A DNA stretch of 21,722 nt from Gammaproteobacteria bacterium (GCA_019634245.1 JAHQVR010000096.1:1-21722), one strand, 5' to 3'; counted from the stretch's first letter, positions 8,221 through 17,429 are shown. Made by a program: numbers and translations. The notes: generated by a model from the sequence alone, not told the origin.

Positions 8221-10890
8221 CTAAGTTTCCTCAGGCGCATCGTCTGGCTCAGCACCACCGTCGTCACTGGCTGATTCGTGGGGTAAGTCTTCACTGTCCG
8301 CAGCTTCACCGGTGTTGGCCACAGCATCCAGGTCATCTTCGGCCAGATCAGTTCCGGCATTGGCATCCGACTCATCGATTGCAGCCAGTTCCACCAACTG
8401 CTCATCGTCATTGAGGCGAATTAAACGCACACCTTGTGTGTTGCGACCCAGCACCGAAACTTCGCTAACCGCTGTGCGCACTAAGGTTCCCGCATCGGTG
8501 ATCAACATGATTTGATCATCTTCCCGCACTTGCACGGCACCTACAACCGGCCCGTTCCGATCCGTGGTTTTGATGTCAATCACACCCAATCCACCGCGAC
8601 CCTTGGCAGGATAATCAGACGCTTTTGTGCGCTTGCCATAGCCATTTCGAGTTGCCGTCAGGATTTCACCATCATCAACAACGATCAGAGCGATCACACT
8701 ATCCTGCTCCGGCATCTTGATGCCTCTGACACCCGCGGCTACACGACCCATGGTGCGAACGTTAGATTCATTAAAACGCATGGCTCGACCACCGCTGGAT
8801 ATCAACATCACATCGCTATTGCCGTCAGTGAGGGCTACGTCAATCAAGAAGTCATCGACACGAAGATCTATGGCAATAATGCCGTTGCTGCGCGGCCGCG
8901 AGAAATCAGCTAGGGACGTTTTCTTCACAACGCCTTTGCTGGTGGCAAATACGATGTATTGATCGGCGGAATATTCACGCACAGTGAGTACCGCATTCAC
9001 CCTCTCGCCGTCTTCTAATGGCAACAAATTAACTATAGGACGGCCGCGCGAGCCGCGGCTGGCCACCGGTAACTCGTAAACACGCTTCCAGTAAACCTTA
9101 CCCACGCTAGTAAAGAACAGCACGGTATCGTGCATGCTCGCAATAAACAGCTTATCGACGAAATCTTCGTCTTTCATAGCGGTGGCAGACTTGCCGCGCC
9201 CGCCACGCCGTTGAGCGCGATAATCAGACAGTGGCTGCGCCTTCGCATAACCACCGTGGGACAGTGTGACGACCACTGGCTCATCGGCGATTAAGTCTTC
9301 AACCGTCATTTCAGAGTGATCGACTTGTATTTCTGTGCGCCTCTGATCACCGTATTGGTCAATGACATCCACCAACTCTTGGCGAATGACTAATCTGAGT
9401 CGTTCCGGGTCGGTTAAGATATCTAGATAGTCCTCAATTTTCTCCAGAATCTCACGATATTCCTGAATGATTTTTTCTTGCTCTAACCCGGTAAGGCGGT
9501 GGAGCCGTAAATCGAGTATCGCTTGAGCTTGCACTTCGGTTAGCTGATAACGGTTGTCGACCAAACCGTATTTATCCGACAGGTTCTCTGGCCGTGAAGC
9601 AGCAGCACCGGCTCTTTCGAGCATTTGGATAACCACGCCTGGTTCCCAAGTTTGTGCCACGAGTTTTTCTTTGGCGATCGCAGAGGTTTGTGACTCTTTA
9701 ATGAGCTGTATGATCGGATCGATATTGGCGAGTGCGACAGCCAATCCTTCTAAGACATGAGCGCGATCACGCGCCTTGCGCAACAGATAGACGGTACGGC
9801 GTGTAACCACTTCACGACGATGGCGGATGAATGCTTTGAGTAGCTCTGGCAAGGTCAGCAGTTTTGGCTGACCATCGTCCAACGCCACCGTGTTGATACC
9901 AAACACCACCTGCAATTGGGTCTGTTTGTAAAGCTGATTCAACATCACATCGCCGGATTCTCCACGGCGCAACTCGATAACCACCCGCATACCGTCTTTA
10001 TCGGATTCATCACGCAGTTCGGTGATGCCTTCAATTTTTTTGTCTTTAACAAGTTCTGCCACTTTCTCAAGCAAACGAGCCTTATTGACCTGGTAAGGCA
10101 GCTCCGTAACTACAATGGTGTCTTTTCCCGATTTTTCGTCGTGCTCTATGGCAGCACGGGCACGAACATAAATTTTTCCGCGACCCGTTTTATAAGCATC
10201 ACGAATTCCCCGAGCTCCATTGATAATGCCAGCGGTTGGAAAATCGGGCCCCGGCAAGTGCTGCATTAAGCCTTCCACCGTAATGTCGGGATCGTCGAGC
10301 ATCGCTATGGTCGCGTTGGTGACTTCGCTAATGTTATGCGGTGGTATGTTGGTGGCCATTCCAACCGCGATCCCCGAGGAACCGTTCACCAATAAATTGG
10401 GTAACCGCGATGGCAGCACAGAAGGTTCGTTTTCCGAGCCATCGTAGTTGGGAAGAAAATCGACCGTTTCCTGATCGATATCGGCCAGCAGCTCGTGGGC
10501 TATCTTCGCCATACGCACTTCTGTATACCGCATCGCGGCGGGTGGGTCGCCATCGACAGAGCCGAAATTGCCCTGCCCGTCGATCAGCATGTAGCGCATG
10601 CTGAACGGCTGAGCCATTCTGACCATCGAATCGTATATAGCGGAGTCGCCATGTGGATGGTACTTACCCATGACATCACCGACGACACGTGCCGATTTGC
10701 GATAGGCTTTATTCCAGTCGTAGCCAGATTCGTGCATGGCGTACAAAACTCGCCGATGCACAGGCTTTAGCCCATCTCGAACGTCGGGCAAAGCACGCCC
10801 GACGATAACGCTCATGGCGTAGGCAAGGTAGGACTGCCGCATTTCATCTTCTAACGAAATCGGCAGGATTTCTTTGGCAAATTCTGACAT
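8221..10890 (-). CDS. gyrA: DNA gyrase subunit A
   Basis: GyrA is the breakage-reunion subunit of DNA gyrase (with GyrB), which introduces negative supercoils. The 889 residues fit the gammaproteobacterial family. The active-site Tyr is Tyr122 in MRYTEVRM. The quinolone-determining region reads [19 protein letters not shown], with Ser83 and Asp87, the residues of the quinolone-sensitive E. coli enzyme. The GyrA box QRRGGRG is at 560-566, followed by the beta-pinwheel domain. The last 51 residues or so (from 839) form a strongly acidic tail rich in Asp and Glu. A similar tail in E. coli influences supercoiling activity. The gene is divergent from ubiG across 149 bp and heads the long minus-strand run. 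Confidence 0.98.
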   Translation of the reverse strand: MSEFAKEILPISLEDEMRQSYLAYAMSVIVGRALPDVRDGLKPVHRRVLYAMHESGYDWNKAYRKSARVVGDVMGKYHPHGDSAIYDSMVRMAQPFSMRYMLIDGQGNFGSVDGDPPAAMRYTEVRMAKIAHELLADIDQETVDFLPNYDGSENEPSVLPSRLPNLLVNGSSGIAVGMATNIPPHNISEVTNATIAMLDDPDITVEGLMQHLPGPDFPTAGIINGARGIRDAYKTGRGKIYVRARAAIEHDEKSGKDTIVVTELPYQVNKARLLEKVAELVKDKKIEGITELRDESDKDGMRVVIELRRGESGDVMLNQLYKQTQLQVVFGINTVALDDGQPKLLTLPELLKAFIRHRREVVTRRTVYLLRKARDRAHVLEGLAVALANIDPIIQLIKESQTSAIAKEKLVAQTWEPGVVIQMLERAGAAASRPENLSDKYGLVDNRYQLTEVQAQAILDLRLHRLTGLEQEKIIQEYREILEKIEDYLDILTDPERLRLVIRQELVDVIDQYGDQRRTEIQVDHSEMTVEDLIADEPVVVTLSHGGYAKAQPLSDYRAQRRGGRGKSATAMKDEDFVDKLFIASMHDTVLFFTSVGKVYWKRVYELPVASRGSRGRPIVNLLPLEDGERVNAVLTVREYSADQYIVFATSKGVVKKTSLADFSRPRSNGIIAIDLRVDDFLIDVALTDGNSDVMLISSGGRAMRFNESNVRTMGRVAAGVRGIKMPEQDSVIALIVVDDGEILTATRNGYGKRTKASDYPAKGRGGLGVIDIKTTDRNGPVVGAVQVREDDQIMLITDAGTLVRTAVSEVSVLGRNTQGVRLIRLNDDEQLVELAAIDESDANAGTDLAEDDLDAVANTGEAADSEDLPHESASDDGGAEPDDAPEET

Positions 10891-10898
10891 GGGTTACC

Positions 10899-10913
10899 CG
10901 GTCTGAAGGACCG
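10899..10913 (-). promoter_or_regulatory. gyrA: Hairpin at the gyrA translation start
   Basis: The transcript contains CGGTC-CTTCA-GACCG, a perfect 5-bp stem, ending 8 nt before the gyrA ATG. The following GGGTAACCC is itself an inverted repeat that includes the only Shine-Dalgarno-like GGG. The ribosome binding site of gyrA may therefore be folded. Function is inferred only. Confidence 0.35.
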
Positions 10914-10940
10914 TTGAATAGACCATCGTTTCGACCCGTT

Positions 10941-10946
10941 ATTTTA
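10941..10946 (-). promoter_or_regulatory. gyrA: Candidate -10 element for gyrA
   Basis: On the gyrA strand, TAAAAT lies about 50 nt upstream of the start codon and matches five of six bases of the sigma70 -10 consensus. No good -35 element is visible at 16-18 nt upstream (the sequence there is CCCTTAAT-like). This suggests either a weak or activator-helped promoter, or chance in an AT-rich patch. The location, in the divergent gyrA-ubiG spacer, is right. Confidence 0.35.
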
Positions 10947-11039
10947 CCATAGACACGGCTAATTAAGGGGTGATTGAGGAGCGTTCAAAACGTTGCCAGA
11001 ATCCCTGCAAATTACGCCCAAACCTGACAAGCTATAGCC

Positions 11040-11762
11040 ATGACCGCTCACACCAATGCAGACCCACAAGAACTGCAAAAATTCACTGAATTGGCCAGCC
11101 GTTGGTGGGACCCGGAAAGTGAATTTAAACCACTCCATCAGATCAATCCATTGCGTTTACAGTGGATCGATGAACGTGTCGATCTACCTGGAAAATCGGT
11201 GCTGGACGTGGGTTGTGGGGGTGGCATTCTGAGTGAATCCATGGCTCAGCTCGGCGCTACTGTGACCGGAATCGATCTCGCCGAAGCGCCTTTATCAGTC
11301 GCCAGGCTCCACGCACTGGAAAACGAAATAGACATCGATTACCAGGCTATCGCTGTTGAAGCACTGGCAGCACAACAGCCGCAAAGCTTCGACGCGGTTA
11401 CTTGTTTGGAAATGCTTGAGCATGTACCCGATCCTGCATCGGTGGTGCAGGCGTGTGCCCAATTGGTGAAACCTGGCGGCAAGCTTTTTTTCTCCACCAT
11501 CAACCGCAATCCAAAATCCTGGTTGTTTGCCATTGTGGGGGCCGAATATGTTCTGAAGCTGTTACCCAAAGGAACACACGAATTTAAAAAATTCATCACA
11601 CCGGCAGAACTCCATGGTTTTTGTCGAGCCGCTGAGTGTGATGTCACTGAAATGATCGGTCTAACGTACAATCCGCTAAACAAAACTTACAAACTCCAAG
11701 CGGATTATGATGTGAACTATATGCTGGTCGCTGATTCTCGTGCTACCGATTCCGAAAACTAG
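11040..11762 (+). CDS. ubiG: Ubiquinone biosynthesis O-methyltransferase
   Basis: UbiG performs both O-methylations in ubiquinone synthesis, using S-adenosylmethionine. The 240 residues match the family. The N-terminus has the diagnostic [33 protein letters not shown]. The methyltransferase motif I is [13 protein letters not shown] (residues 54-66), followed by [11 protein letters not shown] and the family signature [28 protein letters not shown] and [17 protein letters not shown] complete the match. The start is the ATG directly after the divergent gyrA spacer. The 3' end overlaps the next gene by 23 nt, so the two are probably translated from one mRNA. In Pseudomonas ubiG is also near gyrA. 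Confidence 0.96.
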   Translation: MTAHTNADPQELQKFTELASRWWDPESEFKPLHQINPLRLQWIDERVDLPGKSVLDVGCGGGILSESMAQLGATVTGIDLAEAPLSVARLHALENEIDIDYQAIAVEALAAQQPQSFDAVTCLEMLEHVPDPASVVQACAQLVKPGGKLFFSTINRNPKSWLFAIVGAEYVLKLLPKGTHEFKKFITPAELHGFCRAAECDVTEMIGLTYNPLNKTYKLQADYDVNYMLVADSRATDSEN

Positions 11763-12552
11763 CGCGAACACACTCGAACCCCCTGAAGGATCCAGTCTGT
11801 ATTACAGCTTGTTGTACACAGCGCCCGAACTTCGGGCGAATGTGTTACACGTACTGACTTTGATAGATACGCTTGAACGAACATTGGATGGGGTCCGCGA
11901 ACACCAAGTGGCCGAAGTCAAAATACACTGGTGGCATGAGGAAATTGACCGGCTTTTTGAAGGTCAACCCAGGCACCCAGAAACGCGAAACTGCCAAACT
12001 ATTTTAGCCCCGGTGGAAGACTCTCGAAAACAATTGCTGAGCGTACTATCAGCGACATCATCCGAACGTTTGGCTAGCACCCGAACCGATGCAGCGGCGC
12101 AACAGCGCATCACAGAGGATTATCAAGCGCGTCTAACTTTGTTGTTTACAGCGCTTCAGCAAGCTCCACAAAGTTTTGCAACACTGGCTTTAGGTTTGGG
12201 TCAGCACCACCGCCTACGCAGGCTCGCGACATTGTTGAAGATGGGTGTAGAGGTATTCAGCGATGAAGCCTACCAACGACACAATACAACACCCGATGAC
12301 GTTCTCAGAGGCAATAGCAGCGAGCTTATCGCCGAAGCGATTGCAGATGCGCATGGTGCCATCACGCAAGGCTTGAATGATCTTTCGAATGAGAGGGGCT
12401 TGCCACAGTCCCTAATCACACACACACGCATTAGTCGACAACAATGTAGACACTGGCAAAAGCGTTCTCCCTGTATTGCCACGCTATCGACTACACTGAC
12501 ACCTCTTCGCAAGTTTTTTATCGCCTGGCGAACCAAAAAAAACCATGCCTGA
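11740..12552 (+). CDS. Degenerate squalene/phytoene synthase-family protein
   Basis: The 270 residues resemble the SQS_PSY (trans-isoprenyl diphosphate synthase head-to-head) fold. [26 protein letters not shown] (from 18) matches the first helices. [20 protein letters not shown] (61-80) is a family hallmark, and [15 protein letters not shown] matches the usual LxxxGVTPxDLxxG segment. The two Asp-rich catalytic motifs are not intact: [10 protein letters not shown] replaces DDxxD, and the second RDVxED motif is missing before FSDEAYQ. It therefore probably does not make squalene or phytoene. NDUFAF6, a mitochondrial complex I assembly factor, is a known non-catalytic relative of this fold. The start is GTG inside the ubiG end; no later ATG fits. 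The end overlaps yciK by 8 nt. Its place between ubiG and yciK suggests a quinone or respiratory link, which is inference. Confidence 0.75.
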   Translation: MLPIPKTSANTLEPPEGSSLYYSLLYTAPELRANVLHVLTLIDTLERTLDGVREHQVAEVKIHWWHEEIDRLFEGQPRHPETRNCQTILAPVEDSRKQLLSVLSATSSERLASTRTDAAAQQRITEDYQARLTLLFTALQQAPQSFATLALGLGQHHRLRRLATLLKMGVEVFSDEAYQRHNTTPDDVLRGNSSELIAEAIADAHGAITQGLNDLSNERGLPQSLITHTRISRQQCRHWQKRSPCIATLSTTLTPLRKFFIAWRTKKNHA

Positions 12553-13312
12553 ACTCATTCTAGAGAAGCTCTCGACGTTTACATTATCCGAATCGGCTCT
12601 TGCCGATCGAGTGTTACTCATCACCGGTGCCACTGGCGGCTATGGCTCTGCGATTGCCAAAGCAGCTACCCAAGCCGGAGCATCCGTCATTATTCTCGGC
12701 CGAAATTTAACAAAGCTCGAAACTCTTTATGACGACCTGGTCGCTATTGGAAATCACCCTCCGACTTTAATCACTCTGGACCAATCCCAAGCGCCCGAAC
12801 AGGATTACTTTGAACTTGCCAATACCATCCATGCCGAGTTTGGCCAACTCGATGGCGTTGTGCATGCAAGTGCAGATCTGGGAGTTCTGACACCGCTTGA
12901 ATCGCTCGATCAAACCGTGTGGAATCAGGTCATGGCAGTCAATCTACACAGCGCGCGTTTGATTGCCGCCGCCTGCTTGCCGCTCCTTCGACAATCGCCT
13001 CTGGGCAGCATGGTGTTTACGTTGGATCAAAAACACAGTGCCTATTGGGGCGCCTACGGCGTGTCAAAAGCTGCGCTACATAATTTGAGTGTCATGCTGG
13101 CCGATGAAAACGAAGGGAAAAAAGATTCTAACGGGAATCCACTCGTGGCGATCAACGCGATCAACCCTGGCCCTATGCGAACAGCGCTGCGACGCAAAGC
13201 CTTTCCCGGAGAAATGGAATCTGAAACTCGGTTGGCAAGCACACGGGTAGGCCCCATGATGTACTTACTCAGTCGTCAGGATCGGTCAGTCACCGGTGCG
13301 ATACTCAGTTAG
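12545..13312 (+). CDS. yciK: YciK-like short-chain dehydrogenase/reductase
   Basis: This is a classical-SDR-sized protein (255 residues) of unknown substrate. The nucleotide-binding motif TGATGGYG is at 27-34, and YxxxK is present as Tyr171-Gly-Val-Ser-Lys175 in AYWGAYGVSK, which is typical of YciK. The C-terminal INAINPGPMRTALRRKAFPGE also matches YciK. Two usual features are altered. The NNAG-type motif reads HASA, and the segment that in E. coli YciK reads FTSSSVGRQG is shorter, as FTLDQKHS, so the usual catalytic Ser is not evident. It is the third gene of the ubiG group, overlapping its neighbour by 8 nt. It ends convergently on the protease gene with an 8-nt overlap, leaving no room for a terminator between them. 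Confidence 0.85.
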   Translation: MPELILEKLSTFTLSESALADRVLLITGATGGYGSAIAKAATQAGASVIILGRNLTKLETLYDDLVAIGNHPPTLITLDQSQAPEQDYFELANTIHAEFGQLDGVVHASADLGVLTPLESLDQTVWNQVMAVNLHSARLIAAACLPLLRQSPLGSMVFTLDQKHSAYWGAYGVSKAALHNLSVMLADENEGKKDSNGNPLVAINAINPGPMRTALRRKAFPGEMESETRLASTRVGPMMYLLSRQDRSVTGAILS

Positions 13313-15233
13313 CTAACGAATTCGACTGTGCCTTCTCCCGCGCTAAACGACACTGGCCTGGGAACAAGGCTGTATTATCTCCACTGGTGTGTTCACTCAT
13401 TAAATTTTTTGGGTTGTCTACATGATCACCCGAGTTCGCTAACACATGAAACATCTCATGGGCTAATGCCAGGCCTTCGTCCGTCACCACATTGGTTAGC
13501 CACACTGAATCCTGGAGCCACGGTCGGTTGCGAGTATTTGCTCGACCAAAGGCTTCGCCATCAAACTGTGTGGCCATAGTGGTATCCCGAGCAAACACTA
13601 ATGTGAGCCGTCGATTCTGCCCAGTTCGTCGTAGCACTTCCATCAATGTACGCGATGCGTTCCCAGATAAGTCTTTTAAATAATCAGGGGCAGCCACGCG
13701 TTTTACCGATACCGGGTTCAGAACAAAACCACAGTGAGATAAAATACCAGCAGCCTGTTGCAACGCCCTATCCACTCGCTCATCTTCCCAGTCATCATCC
13801 AAAACCAAAGCATCCAGAGGTACACGAAGCAGATCGACACCAGCAGGTTGAGGAAACTCGTCGGCAATCCATTCATACTCATCAACCATCGGGATCTCTG
13901 GCAATGTAATCGCGAGTGGATCGGCGATGTATCCTTTGTTGACATACTTAATACCTCGCCCATCCGCAAAGCGCCGTTCAATCGCTTTGAGTAATTCGTC
14001 GGTGCTTTGCTCTGGGTTTCGTTGCAGAATCTTGGCAGCCAGCGCTAAAAACCTTGGGACAGCATAGCTAGAACCCGAGGCCACTTGAGTATCTCCACTG
14101 AACTGCAATACTGTTTGAAATTCCGCCGGAAGCATGTAGTCAACCGAGTCGAAACCCCAGTTCACGCCATCCGCCGGTCGACCAAAGTCATCGACCGATG
14201 TCACCACCACCAGGTTGTGCATTTTCAGTGAGGCTGGATAGACCGGCTGCTGATCGATGTTCCGAGCGTTGTTGCCGGCTGAAGCGACGAACAAGATATC
14301 TGGATAGTCCGCCGCTGCCTGTTCGAACACCTCCCATGCATCCCGTTGCCCTCCCCCCAATGGCAGTCCCATTAAACGCACACCTAGCCGGTTCGCATGC
14401 TCAAGCAAATCTCGCATGCGTTGCATATTGCCTCGCGGGTAACGATAAGGCACCAGCTCGACAAACTCTGCTTCTCGCAGAAGCACAGATGCTGTGGCTG
14501 TGCCGTGCCGCTGCACATAAAAAGGTGAGCGTGCGGGGTGTGCATCAAAAGGCTGCTCATCCATGTCCCAAAAGTCATAACCTGCCAGCGAACCATTGTC
14601 TTTACGGGCAAGCCTTGATGCAATCTGCGGGAGTAGATAGTTCACACCCGCATCGACCATGGCGACTTTAATCGTGGGAGTTTGACTGTCGGCTACAGAG
14701 GCACGCCCTACGGGTACTGGTGGATTGAGCAATAGCACTTGATCAATCGACCCGTTTGGCGCATAAGCGGCAATCGCAATCGAATCGGCGTTATGACGTA
14801 GCATCCGATGATGTCGTTGAACATCACAGTCTGCGCCAAACCACCATTGTTCATGTTGACCGTGGACATCAATCAAGGTCAGTCGTGCGCGCACCATCGG
14901 GCTGGTGTTCTGGGCACGCATTAAATCAACCACCACTACCGGCTGGCCCGGCTGAGGTGATTCCGGCCAACCTATCATTTCGATGACTCCACCTGCCACC
15001 GGTACAACCCCTGGTTTGTGTAAATGGAAGGAATTTATTTCGGTCAGTCTCACCCCACCGGATTGAGCATGAAGGGTCAGTGGTATATCAAAGGCCTGAT
15101 CTTCGCTTAAGCCTTCGCATAGTTCGATAGCCACCGGGGTGGTTAGCAACACTTGCTCAGCATCCAAACCAGACTCTGTACCGGCGCCGAGGGTGAGTAC
15201 ACCGCCGGCAATCCAGTTCGCCAGGTAACTCAA
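13305..15233 (-). CDS. Predicted dual protease: subtilisin-like (S8) domain plus C-terminal zinc metallopeptidase domain
   Basis: The 642 residues combine three parts. Residues 1 to about 185 are an all-beta-looking region with no recognised family. A subtilisin-type domain follows, with Asp194 (AMVDAGV), His243 (RHGTATASV), the oxyanion Asn321 (VASAGNN) and Ser389 (SGSSYAVP), all in the S8 order. The C-terminal part (about 450-642) has HEMFHVLANSGDH at 592-604 (13460 downwards) and NLM at 610-612. This looks like a zincin HExxH with a third His and a downstream Met-turn. The start is TTG, overlapping the hlyU-like stop as TTGA; no other start lies upstream in frame. The N-terminus has a hydrophobic stretch but no clear signal peptide. 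Targets are unknown. Catalysis by each domain is inferred from motifs. Confidence 0.85.
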   Translation of the reverse strand: MSYLANWIAGGVLTLGAGTESGLDAEQVLLTTPVAIELCEGLSEDQAFDIPLTLHAQSGGVRLTEINSFHLHKPGVVPVAGGVIEMIGWPESPQPGQPVVVVDLMRAQNTSPMVRARLTLIDVHGQHEQWWFGADCDVQRHHRMLRHNADSIAIAAYAPNGSIDQVLLLNPPVPVGRASVADSQTPTIKVAMVDAGVNYLLPQIASRLARKDNGSLAGYDFWDMDEQPFDAHPARSPFYVQRHGTATASVLLREAEFVELVPYRYPRGNMQRMRDLLEHANRLGVRLMGLPLGGGQRDAWEVFEQAAADYPDILFVASAGNNARNIDQQPVYPASLKMHNLVVVTSVDDFGRPADGVNWGFDSVDYMLPAEFQTVLQFSGDTQVASGSSYAVPRFLALAAKILQRNPEQSTDELLKAIERRFADGRGIKYVNKGYIADPLAITLPEIPMVDEYEWIADEFPQPAGVDLLRVPLDALVLDDDWEDERVDRALQQAAGILSHCGFVLNPVSVKRVAAPDYLKDLSGNASRTLMEVLRRTGQNRRLTLVFARDTTMATQFDGEAFGRANTRNRPWLQDSVWLTNVVTDEGLALAHEMFHVLANSGDHVDNPKNLMSEHTSGDNTALFPGQCRLAREKAQSNSLAN

Positions 15234-15523
15234 AGGTTCGGCCGATCCAGCAGCGATTCTCCCTGCTCATCAATAATCTGCTTGGCTTTCTGAACCGAGT
15301 GATCAATCGCACTCTGCTCACTCGACGAGTTATCGGCTCGAATAAACTTCGCACTTCGAACCTCGCCGTTGTCCTCCTTGGATATTGTGCCCGCCGTTCG
15401 GAATTGCCCACCTTCGTTGATCGGCTCCGCTGTAATGGTAAAGCCTTTGTATTCGACCGGATCGGCCGCTGCTGAGCTGGGGCTGCTGCCACCACCGCCA
15501 AATAATTTACTGAACAAGCCCAT
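15230..15523 (-). CDS. HlyU family protein
   Basis: The 97 residues match the small HlyU family (PF10115) by MGLFSKLFGGG, VEYKGFTITAEPI, EGGQFRTAGTISKE, KFIRAD and the ending KAKQIIDEQGESLLDRPN. This family is annotated as a transcriptional activator by name, but it is unrelated to the ArsR-type HlyU of Vibrio, and its molecular role is poorly known. The start ATG has GGAG 8 nt upstream. The stop overlaps the protease start in TTGA, which implies coupled translation and a possible functional pair. It is divergent from ogt over 62 bp, so promoters for both must lie in that short gap. Confidence 0.85.
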   Translation of the reverse strand: MGLFSKLFGGGGSSPSSAAADPVEYKGFTITAEPINEGGQFRTAGTISKEDNGEVRSAKFIRADNSSSEQSAIDHSVQKAKQIIDEQGESLLDRPNL

Positions 15524-15585
15524 GACTGGTCACTCCAGGTTATGCGAAGTACACTAGAAGAAGATTACCCCGAAACCTCGTCGGA

Positions 15586-16068
15586 ATGGAATTAACCCAT
15601 TACAAAAGCCCCATCGGTGTGCTCGAACTGCTCGGTGAAGATGGCCTGCTGTACTCAATAAGACTGCCAGCCAATCACGTAACTGACAGGTCTGACTACG
15701 CCATGTCGAAGCGAAATTTCAAACCCCTGATCGAACAGCTTGATGCGTATTTTAACGCCGAGCTGACCGAATTTGACCTTCCGTTAAAGCCCAAGGGTAC
15801 CGAATTTGAACAATCGGTTTGGAAAGCCTTGCAAGCCATTCCCTATGCGGACACTGTCAGCTACGGCGATATCGCCGAGCAAATTGGCCATCCCTCTGCT
15901 GCTCGAGCAGTAGGAGCCGCCAATGGCAAGAACCCGATTCCGATCGTTATTCCCTGTCATCGAGTCATTGGTGCTAATGGCAAATTGGTCGGTTTCTCTG
16001 GTGGTTTGGAAAACAAGCGCTGGCTCATCGCTCATGAACGTGGAGAACGAGCATTATTCGATTGGTGA
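15586..16068 (+). CDS. ogt: Methylated-DNA--protein-cysteine methyltransferase
   Basis: Ogt/AGT repairs O6-alkylguanine by moving the alkyl group to its own cysteine in a one-time reaction. The active site IPCHRVIG holds Cys124. GTEFEQSVWKALQAIPYADTVSYGDIA and GHPSAARAVGAANGKNPIP are the standard DNA-binding and active-site flanks, followed by GFSGGLENKRWLI. At 160 residues it has the short Ogt architecture, with no Ada-type N-terminal regulatory domain. The start is ATG 15586, with no strong Shine-Dalgarno sequence. It is divergent from the hlyU-like gene and convergent with the SLT lipoprotein gene. Confidence 0.95.
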   Translation: MELTHYKSPIGVLELLGEDGLLYSIRLPANHVTDRSDYAMSKRNFKPLIEQLDAYFNAELTEFDLPLKPKGTEFEQSVWKALQAIPYADTVSYGDIAEQIGHPSAARAVGAANGKNPIPIVIPCHRVIGANGKLVGFSGGLENKRWLIAHERGERALFDW

Positions 16069-16102
16069 GCCTTGTCCTCAACCCACTACTGCGGCGTTGA
16101 TA

Positions 16103-16720
16103 TTACCAACCCATCAAGCGTCCAAAAAAGCCTGGCTGTAACGACTTGGCACAGCGCTGATATTGCACCGCATACTTTTCGCTGCGGCGCTGAACCCTAA
16201 GCGCCGTTTTTTTTAACCAGGATTTTTTGTTGTAGCTACCTTGCGCGAATCCGGCTGTGCCTTCGTGGTAATTCAAGTAGAGGTTAAACGCATCCGTTTT
16301 GGCAATGCCATTTTTTTGTATCGCTTGATTCATATACCAATGCACAAAGTCTGTCGCATCTGCAAAGTTATTGCGCTCCCGCCACGGCTGGTTCGTGGCG
16401 TTTATATAGCTTTGCCAGGTGCCATCGATAGCCTGAGCGTACCCATAGGCACTGCTGGGCCGCTTCCAGGGAATGAAACCCAAAAGATAGCGTCTAGGTG
16501 GTCGGGCATTTCTGTCAAACGAGGATTCTTGGTACATAAATGCCATGGGTATATGCATAGACGTGCCCCACTTCTCCTGAGCGGCTTTTGCCGCTTTGTG
16601 CCAACCGCGTTTTTCTTGAAACACCGAACAAATGTTGTCTGGTTCTGCTGGAGGCATAGAGATGCAACCGGACAAAACAAGGGGTAGGAGAAGTGCTAAA
16701 ACGTATATCGAGCGTGGCAT
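16103..16720 (-). CDS. Lysozyme-like (SLT domain) lipoprotein
   Basis: This 205-residue protein has a lipoprotein signal: a hydrophobic N-terminus ending in the lipobox LSGC, with Cys19 as the lipidated residue and Ile-Ser following, which favours outer-membrane sorting. The mature part looks like a lytic transglycosylase. It has the putative catalytic Glu65 in FMYQESSFD, then AYGYAQAIDGTW (91-102) and LYLNYHEGTAGF. These match the ES, GLMQ-like and AYNxG-like motifs of goose-lysozyme-type SLT domains. I recall similar uncharacterised lipoproteins in Pseudomonas (COG4764-like). It would cleave or remodel peptidoglycan in the periplasm; activity is inferred from motifs. It is divergent from the next lipoprotein over 106 bp and convergent with ogt over 34 bp. 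Confidence 0.85.
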   Translation of the reverse strand: MPRSIYVLALLLPLVLSGCISMPPAEPDNICSVFQEKRGWHKAAKAAQEKWGTSMHIPMAFMYQESSFDRNARPPRRYLLGFIPWKRPSSAYGYAQAIDGTWQSYINATNQPWRERNNFADATDFVHWYMNQAIQKNGIAKTDAFNLYLNYHEGTAGFAQGSYNKKSWLKKTALRVQRRSEKYAVQYQRCAKSLQPGFFGRLMGW

Positions 16721-16826
16721 GCAAGCAGTTTAGTCATCGAACCTGAAGCGTGCCTGACCGGGACATTACAGGAGCAGGCGTGGATCTTGCGTTTCTGGAA
16801 GTAACGCTTTTGGTATCGGTGACCCC

Positions 16827-17429
16827 ATGCACCTGGCTTTATATCGATTCTCAGTTCTGCTTTTGCTGCTCGTCCTGTCAGCTTGTGCCAGCATTCAGCC
16901 TGCCCCTGACACCCCAGTAGCACCTGAGCTGATCAAGCGATTGCCCGCCCAGGTGGGATCATTTACCTACCAAAATTACCGCTTTTTTGAAGATGCCGAG
17001 TCGGGATATACGTTTCGGTACCAAAACACCATGAAACGGCGGGTCGCCGATGTCTATGTCTACCCGGTGGCTACAGAAAACCGTAATCTGGACCATGACC
17101 AGTTGGTGCTCGGGTCCACGAAAGCCACTATCGATGCGATAAGCACTGCGGTGCAGGATGGAATTTACGCCAATTTCAATATTGTAGGTGCAGCGACCAA
17201 AGTCCGTGGGGTCAGCACAGTAGCCCGAATCGAAGCGACTTATCTGCAGCAGAATCTGGCCTCCTACACTCTGGTGTATCAAACCGAACTGGACGGCACT
17301 TTCATGAAAATCCGCGTGAGTATGCCCGACAATGACGCCAACCGAGCGAGCACCGAATGGGATCAATTCGCTGAAGAAATGTTCGAGTTAATCAGCGAAA
17401 AACAGCAGGCCTGGCAACAGGAAGTCTGA
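16827..17429 (+). CDS. Predicted lipoprotein of unknown function
   Basis: The 200 residues begin with a hydrophobic leader (LLLLLVLSAC) whose lipobox places the lipidated Cys at position 20, followed by Ala-Ser, which favours outer-membrane sorting. I do not recognise the mature domain. It contains YTFRYQN and RVADVYVYPV and looks like a mixed alpha/beta soluble domain, ending in a Gln/Glu-rich helix (EEMFELISEKQQAWQQEV). The gene is divergent from the SLT lipoprotein, so both may belong to one cell-envelope locus. The ATG is preceded by a weak GGTGA. The gene has no neighbour on its strand until the beta-barrel gene about 315 bp on. Confidence 0.8.
   Translation: MHLALYRFSVLLLLLVLSACASIQPAPDTPVAPELIKRLPAQVGSFTYQNYRFFEDAESGYTFRYQNTMKRRVADVYVYPVATENRNLDHDQLVLGSTKATIDAISTAVQDGIYANFNIVGAATKVRGVSTVARIEATYLQQNLASYTLVYQTELDGTFMKIRVSMPDNDANRASTEWDQFAEEMFELISEKQQAWQQEV

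Noticed and set aside
14198..14671. A 157-residue plus-strand frame opposite the protease gene
   Set aside because: It lies entirely antisense to the clear subtilisin domain and has Pro/His/Arg-rich shadow composition.
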